Below are positions 61,601-64,000 of a DNA stretch of 64,000 nucleotides, piece by piece. Where the stretch lies: contig BQKZ01000657.1 of NCBI GenBank assembly GCA_036244855.1, positions 64,702-128,701 of the forward strand. Direction: 5' to 3'. The notes beneath the pieces were generated by a model. It ran no database searches and was not told the DNA's origin. It was given only the letters and a program-made list of their open reading frames with translations. How positions within the stretch are numbered: the first letter of the stretch is position 1; each line of letters begins with the position of its first letter. Source of the stretch: Temnopleurus reevesii. Its lineage: Eukaryota; Echinodermata; Echinoidea; Temnopleuroida; Temnopleuridae. Made by a program: the position numbers and the translations under genes.

Positions 61601-63713
61601 CACATATATTCCCAGAATTTCTTCACAGCACTAGTCTCTACAGCCCAATTTTAGGTAATATTTGTTTATTTTCACAAACATTTCAACTTCCCTTCTTTCT
61701 GCAACATATTAAGTGAAAGTGTTCTAGTAATAACCATTTTTTTTAACTGCGTTCCCAAAATATGCTCTAATTTGCACAATTTTGGTTGCAGATATTCATC
61801 TCTTTCTTTCAATCATAATGCTCTTGTAATGTTATTCCAATTTGGGGGAACATGTACTAAACATGGTAATTTGTTGGTAACTGGAACCAAGTAGTTCTAA
61901 GAGAATTTCCTTTTTGGGGGGAGGGGGTTGCCTTAAAACTCTTCAGCTTCCCATCCATATAATTCTCAAGGATATGAACTTCATTACTTGAAAACAAAAA
62001 TAGTAATAATAAAAATTTGGATAATGGATTTTTTTCAGGAAGGAGCTGAACATTTTGCATGTATGAAACTTGCCAATTGCTGACCATCAGTCAACACAGT
62101 CATGCATTAGTACTAAGCAATGGAAAACAATAACTTTTTCTGAAAGTTGTAATTTCATCAACGTCATTAAAGCTTGTAAAAGTTAGAATGACAATTTTGC
62201 AGTTTACAGTATTTCTAGAAATGGTATCTGTAAATTTTGTCATTCATTTTACTTTTGAATGCTTGGTATTACAGATATCCCTAAGGCCAGAAGTACTAGC
62301 AATAGTGTTGGTTCCAGCTACACAAACAACTTGGCAGCATGTCGGGTCAGTGTGGTCAACTGGGTTGTGAGTTTTATTGCAACTCACAAGACTGGAAGCA
62401 AGTCTTGGTAAGTTTGGCAAGAAGAGAATGGATGGAGAGAAATATGTGACTAGATTTTCTGACATTCATTCATAAATTTGCTATTGTCGATGTGGAAAAT
62501 ATAAATAAATTAGATTCTGAGAAATTCACATGTAAATGTTATATCAGATTTTAATATGATATCAATTTACAGTTGCAATTGTCTAAATTCATGAGAGCGA
62601 ATGTTTTGGATATACTCCTAACAAATGATGTGTAAACTAGGTGTGATGCTCTTAAATAAAGTAGGGTTGGATATACAATAGCTTGACCATTTTCTTGAAA
62701 AGCCTAAATAACAAACTAGCAATATGATTTTAATTCAGATTTTTTTAGATTATGGTTTGTCATATATATATCTGTGTTCTCCTGTTTAGCTTTCTGTCAG
62801 ACAGACCAGATCCCAACCCAAAGGACTCGCTAGAACGCAAGCTGGACAACATGCTATTGAAAGAGGGAGGGGACTCATCGACCTCATCGTCGACCACCAT
62901 CAGTCCAAACTCTACCCTGTCGCTGAGCATCAGCACCATCTCGCTGGCCCCACCGATGCAGGACGACCTAGAGGTGTCAGGCAGGGAGCTCGTACAGAGA
63001 GTTCTATACTCTACCAGGGATAATATCAATTTTGTTCAGGAAGTTCTTAGACAGGTAGGTCATTAGTATGCAAGTAATGTATGTCAGAGAGAGCATACAT
63101 TACAAAATATATCATCAGGTCAAATTTGGACTCACCAAATTGTATTCTTTTACTGTTGCACGAGCATAGGCATCCAATATTTAGTTTACATCGTGATATC
63201 TGACAGTTTTATTTCATCTAGGGCAATGGTAAAATCTAATGAATAGGTCAGAACAGCACAATTATGATATAATAATTAAAGCTATCTCCAGACTCCACCG
63301 ATATAACATGACCAGGTGTCAGACACAGAGGATTTAAGATGAGGTCTCATATACAACGATCACCCACAGGATGCTGCACACTATTGTGTAATATCAAAAT
63401 TCCCTGCATTGATATGAAATGTGATGGAGTCATTTATCATTAAGAACATGACAGAGCAGTGCTTCAAATAGGTACATGAAACAGAATTATTTACACCACT
63501 AAAGAGGATTCTTGTGATTCAATACAGTAGCTCATTAGTTGTAAGATTATTTTAATACTGACATTTCTAGAAAACATCTTGTTCAAATCTATTTCACCTT
63601 GATAAGAATTTTTACGATGCCCGTACTTTGTGTTCTTGCAGGGTTTTCTCCTACCGATGAGTGAATCCCATGCCGTCAAGCTCTCCCTCAAAGTCTACAA
63701 TGAATGGATTCAG
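43519..63713 (+). CDS. RALGAPA: Ral GTPase-activating protein alpha subunit (RALGAPA1/2 orthologue), 5' ten exons, gene continues past window
   Basis: Ten GT-AG exons join in one frame to give 427 codons that match the N-terminal part of vertebrate RALGAPA1/RALGAPA2 (Drosophila CG5521 family) in order and without gaps. Diagnostic stretches are the MFSKK start, [37 protein letters not shown] and YLPHIFPEF. In the family this protein pairs with RALGAPB and its C-terminal Rap/Ran-GAP domain stimulates GTP hydrolysis by RalA/RalB, downstream of Akt/insulin signalling; that domain is not in the window. The segment seen here is the helical N-terminal region. Start choice: ATG at 43519 has a G at -3 and an in-frame TGA at 43513-43515. 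Introns 1-3 are 4-6 kb and later ones 0.4-1.3 kb. The vertebrate paralogue pair suggests one ancestral invertebrate gene, so alpha-1 versus alpha-2 cannot be assigned. Confidence 0.95.
44531..45179. mobile_element. DNA element with GTCACATTAATTCG termini
   Basis: Perfect 14-bp inverted repeats GTCACATTAATTCG (44535-44548) and CGAATTAATGTGAC (45159-45172), near the outer bases GGGG and GCACC. Additional internal copies of ATTAATTCG/CGAATTAAT lie near both ends. 649 bp, no convincing ORF. Inserted in RALGAPA intron 1. Confidence 0.72.
47270..47420 (+). mobile_element. 3' end of a non-LTR retrotransposon
   Basis: Reads [12 protein letters not shown] then stop, a common C-terminal ending of LINE reverse-transcriptase ORFs. 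After about 60 bases comes a tail GCGCTATATAAAT followed by (ATT)n. The copy is severely 5'-truncated. The tail resembles that of the SINEs in this window. Confidence 0.6.
47702..47865 (+). CDS. RALGAPA: RALGAPA exon 2
   Basis: 164 nt between acceptor TTTTCCCAG and donor GTATCT, phase 1 in and phase 0 out. It encodes [20 protein letters not shown] followed by [16 protein letters not shown] and [12 protein letters not shown], one of the best-conserved blocks of the family. Open reading continues into the flanking intron on both sides, so the exon edges rest on splice sites and family alignment. Confidence 0.95.
48956..49109 (+). mobile_element. SINE 3' half (5' truncated)
   Basis: Carries only the second module (AATGCTTGAGCACCTAACTG, AGCCAGGGTAATAATATG) and the tail TTGCGCTATATAAATGAACC plus ATT repeats. 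It is closest to the copy at 28772. It lies in RALGAPA intron 2. Confidence 0.8.
49277..49752. mobile_element. Old fold-back element relic
   Basis: Left arm GTGAATGAAGAAAAATAAGA and AAAAGGGAGCTCTTCC is imperfectly inverted in the right arm (TCTTATATCTCTCCATTCAC, TTAAGTTCCCT). It belongs to the same general family as 35108-35714 but is strongly diverged. RALGAPA intron 2. Confidence 0.5.
51312..51452. mobile_element. Hairpin MITE, GTTTCAC variant
   Basis: GTTTCACCAAGATAAGAAAG and its inverse CTTATCTTGGTGAAAC flank ~100 bp, with outer bases GGGCCCT and ACCTCC. RALGAPA intron 2. Confidence 0.72.
51693..51848. mobile_element. Hairpin MITE, GTTTCAT variant
   Basis: GGTTGTGTTTCATATAGT at the left and AACTTTATGAAACACAAACC at the right are inverted ends of ~155 bp. 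RALGAPA intron 2, just upstream of exon 3. Confidence 0.6.
51943..52000 (+). CDS. RALGAPA: RALGAPA exon 3
   Basis: 58 nt between acceptor TATCTTGCAG and donor GTGAGT, phase 0 in and phase 1 out. It encodes [19 protein letters not shown], matching the vertebrate motif with a conserved WQFHSI. The exon is only 19 codons and easily missed by gene predictors. Confidence 0.93.
52063..52145. mobile_element. Truncated GTTTCAT-family MITE
   Basis: GCGTTTCATGAAGCATGTAG and AGCGACAAATAGTGATTTTC match the left part of this MITE style (compare 17426-17519). No right inverted end is visible. Confidence 0.4.
52513..52680. repeat. Dispersed repeat with GGTCACCT/GTGGCCACTT blocks
   Basis: Internally repeats CTATAGTAGCCACCTG, CCTGTCGATAGAGGTCACCT and CTATAGTGGCCACTTG. 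A related copy lies at 32762-32860. Confidence 0.6.
52681..54533. other. RALGAPA intron 3 sequence, nothing recognised
   Basis: No splice-bounded frame, SINE or inverted repeat that I can support. Confidence 0.5.
54534..55646. repeat. Duplicated intronic block, copy 1
   Basis: TGTGATTGATTCATGCAAAG at the start recurs at 55648 immediately after the single N at 55647. Order is conserved through CACCATTCTTGTA, CCACAGAATGTCACTA and AAATTCAATCCATGGATGTG. Contains the fold-back insertion at 55539. Confidence 0.9.
55539..55646. mobile_element. Arm of the TTAA fold-back family, cut by an assembly join
   Basis: Starts right after TTAA (55535-55538) with AGGGGAATTACACCCAGACA and continues AAATCAGATGAACAAACTGT and CCGTTCAAAAGTTATGAA, the same blocks as the arms at 35108-35714. 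It ends at the single N at 55647. The matching second copy (56957-56960 TTAA) lacks the insertion. Confidence 0.8.
55648..56960. repeat. Duplicated intronic block, copy 2
   Basis: Second copy of 54534-55538. It lacks the fold-back insertion at the TTAA site (56957-56960) and carries instead the ~410-bp palindromic insertion at 56437. All within RALGAPA intron 3. Confidence 0.9.
56437..56846. mobile_element. Inserted element with a large near-perfect palindrome
   Basis: The left part is a palindrome with arms about 56447-56512 and 56515-56586 around a 2-base loop; the arm cores read CCCTGAGTAGAATCGTATTG and GGGCAATACG in mirror order. The right part (56588-56846) has its own inverted ends TATTATTAAGCAAATCAGAC and GTCTGATACGGTTAATAATA. 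The equivalent site in the first duplicate (near 55405) lacks the whole ~410 bp, so this is one insertion, bordered by TACA on both sides. Confidence 0.7.
58197..58240 (+). CDS. RALGAPA: RALGAPA exon 4
   Basis: 44 nt between acceptor CTGTTTACAG and donor GTAAGG, phase 1 in and phase 0 out. It encodes [15 protein letters not shown], matching the vertebrate ILKKLLHTGN block. It lies 6.2 kb downstream of exon 3, and the intron between them contains a 1.1-kb duplication marked by an assembly N. Confidence 0.93.
58500..58765. mobile_element. Relic of a GACG-array element
   Basis: Contains GTCTGTCCGTGCATCCGTCC then AAAACTTGTTCTTATTG at the left, and TGGTGGAGGCATAAGT at 58739-58754. These resemble the array and one terminus of the element at 31137. 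The remainder is too diverged to align by eye. Confidence 0.4.
59087..59246 (+). pseudogene. Duplicated partial exon 5, copy 1 (with its own 3' splice site)
   Basis: Begins right after TTTTTACAG and reads [20 protein letters not shown], nearly identical to true exon 5. It then loses two bases relative to the third copy in the CYLMYATLV region, shifting the frame. It stops matching exon 5 shortly after the TATCTATGGA segment and runs into the pyrimidine tract of copy 2. I see no matching donor. If spliced in, it would change frame. The duplication starts in the intron and breaks inside the exon. Confidence 0.8.
59247..59429 (+). pseudogene. Duplicated partial exon 5, copy 2 (with its own 3' splice site)
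   Basis: Follows acceptor TTTCTTTCTCCAG and reads [13 protein letters not shown], then an in-frame TAG replaces the next codon. The later part has an extra ~20 bases compared with copy 3. It ends at TGTGGAAACTTAA followed by the pyrimidine tract of the true exon. Use of this acceptor would truncate the protein at about residue 138. Confidence 0.8.
59430..59613 (+). CDS. RALGAPA: RALGAPA exon 5 (intact third copy)
   Basis: 184 nt between acceptor TTTCTCCAG and donor GTAAGT, phase 0 in and phase 1 out. It encodes [20 protein letters not shown], then [15 protein letters not shown], matching the family through to its end. Two imperfect copies of the acceptor plus the first ~115 nt lie directly upstream (starting 59087 and 59247). 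Only this copy is open throughout and has a donor, so it is taken as the working exon. Confidence 0.93.
60122..60237 (+). CDS. RALGAPA: RALGAPA exon 6
   Basis: 116 nt between acceptor TTTTTTCAG and donor GTATGT, phase 1 in and phase 0 out. It encodes [20 protein letters not shown], then [13 protein letters not shown], matching the vertebrate EITPLVPPQSGDK...FLEALLKYMVIQ block. Confidence 0.93.
60415..60512 (+). mobile_element. Possible retroelement 3' end (Penelope-like signature)
   Basis: Contains CCTGATGATGACCAGG followed by ATTGAAACATTTCCGAATAA. A short module of the form 'GATGA-CCAGG ... GAAAC-TT-CGAATAA' closes many Penelope-like elements. Only this tail is visible, so the call is tentative. 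Confidence 0.3.
60560..61440 (+). mobile_element. 5'-truncated non-LTR retrotransposon, 3' end of reverse-transcriptase ORF
   Basis: The stretch 60787-61252 reads [20 protein letters not shown] and on to a TAA at 61250. It contains a Cys-x2-Cys-x8-His-x4-Cys knuckle ([18 protein letters not shown]), the zinc-binding motif at the C-terminus of many non-LTR reverse transcriptases. Upstream, the same protein continues in other frames with stops, so the copy is decayed. No polymerase motif survives and the element is truncated at its 5' end, as is usual for LINE insertions. It sits in the sense orientation in RALGAPA intron 6. The clade (CR1/L2/Jockey-like) is not resolved. Confidence 0.78.
61516..61654 (+). 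CDS. RALGAPA: RALGAPA exon 7
   Basis: 139 nt between acceptor TTTCCCAG and donor GTAATA, phase 0 in and phase 1 out. It encodes [20 protein letters not shown], then [13 protein letters not shown] and LYSPIL, matching the family FSFLFSHFKKYYLPYIFP region. It lies just 3' of a retrotransposon insertion in intron 6. Confidence 0.94.
62275..62407 (+). CDS. RALGAPA: RALGAPA exon 8
   Basis: 133 nt between acceptor GGTATTACAG and donor GTAAGT, phase 1 in and phase 2 out. The split codon completes the DIP that follows LYSPIL. The exon encodes [20 protein letters not shown], then [19 protein letters not shown]. The W-x-VSF motif matches the vertebrate RWLVSFWLEPK segment. It is shorter than the vertebrate counterpart, and the middle is poorly conserved. 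Confidence 0.88.
62790..63054 (+). CDS. RALGAPA: RALGAPA exon 9 (Ser/Thr-rich linker)
   Basis: 265 nt between acceptor CCTGTTTAG and donor GTAGGT, phase 2 in and phase 0 out. It encodes [20 protein letters not shown], a Ser/Thr-rich low-complexity linker (about 25 residues around [13 protein letters not shown]), and [20 protein letters not shown]. The last block matches vertebrate [20 protein letters not shown]. The serine-rich stretch is the kind of region phosphorylated in this family, but no specific site can be claimed. Confidence 0.92.
63642..63713 (+). CDS. RALGAPA: RALGAPA exon 10 (last in window)
   Basis: 72 nt between acceptor TGTTCTTGCAG and donor GTAAGT, phase 0 at both ends. It encodes [20 protein letters not shown] then EWIQ, matching the vertebrate [24 protein letters not shown] block. 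The remaining exons lie beyond 64000. Confidence 0.94.
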
Positions 63714-64000
63714 GTAAGTTATATATAGGGGTAAAATGATTGTAGATGAAATGCAATATCATATTTATCCATAGCCAATGTGCTGAATGAAATACTGAGT
63801 GGACATTCTTTGTAATCATGTTCTTTCTTTAATTAAACCACATTCAGTTCAGCTACTTAGCTTTTCACATTCTAATTTTTATTTTTGTTATATTGGTTGG
63901 CATCTCTGTTTATTGTGTAAATTTGGTAAATTATGAATATATTTTTTGTTATCAATATGATACATCCCAAATATTGTCTGCTCAAAATGCTCTCCATTTG

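Overview
This is eukaryotic animal DNA, AT-rich and repeat-dense, with one confidently recognised intron-bearing gene and one partial gene. Families of tRNA-headed SINEs with ATT-rich tails, TTAA-flanked fold-back elements and very frequent TACATGTA words suggest a marine deuterostome, most likely a sea urchin or another echinoderm. That assignment is inference from repeat style, not from a species-diagnostic sequence.

Region by region. 1-32.5 kb holds no exon I can defend. It looks like the long downstream intron of a minus-strand gene and is filled with SINEs, non-autonomous DNA transposons, local duplications and microsatellites. 32.5-33.5 kb carries two minus-strand exons: a candidate leader exon and a phase 1-1 exon encoding one complete Sushi/CCP domain, so this is the 5' end of a secreted or membrane CCP protein. 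33.5-43.5 kb is the interval between two divergent genes. It contains a TTAA fold-back element, a candidate CCAAT/TATA promoter, a DNA transposon with 33-bp terminal inverted repeats interrupted by a 971-base assembly gap, and several poly-C/poly-G runs.

43.5-63.7 kb contains the first ten coding exons (1281 nt, 427 codons) of a RALGAPA1/2 orthologue, the catalytic alpha subunit of the Ral GTPase-activating complex. All ten join in frame through GT-AG introns. The GAP domain lies beyond the window. Its promoter side has an NRF1-type palindrome and an E-box palindrome. Intron 6 hosts the 3' end of a non-LTR retrotransposon with the reverse-transcriptase zinc knuckle.

The most notable observations are: (1) the 3' splice site and first ~115 nt of RALGAPA exon 5 are present three times in tandem, and only the last copy is intact; (2) three of five isolated single-N bases lie at the end of a duplicated block, two of them exactly between adjacent copies that differ by transposon presence/absence, which looks like unmerged haplotypes; (3) several apparently uncatalogued inverted-repeat elements. 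I see no bacterial-type system, CRISPR array or rRNA.
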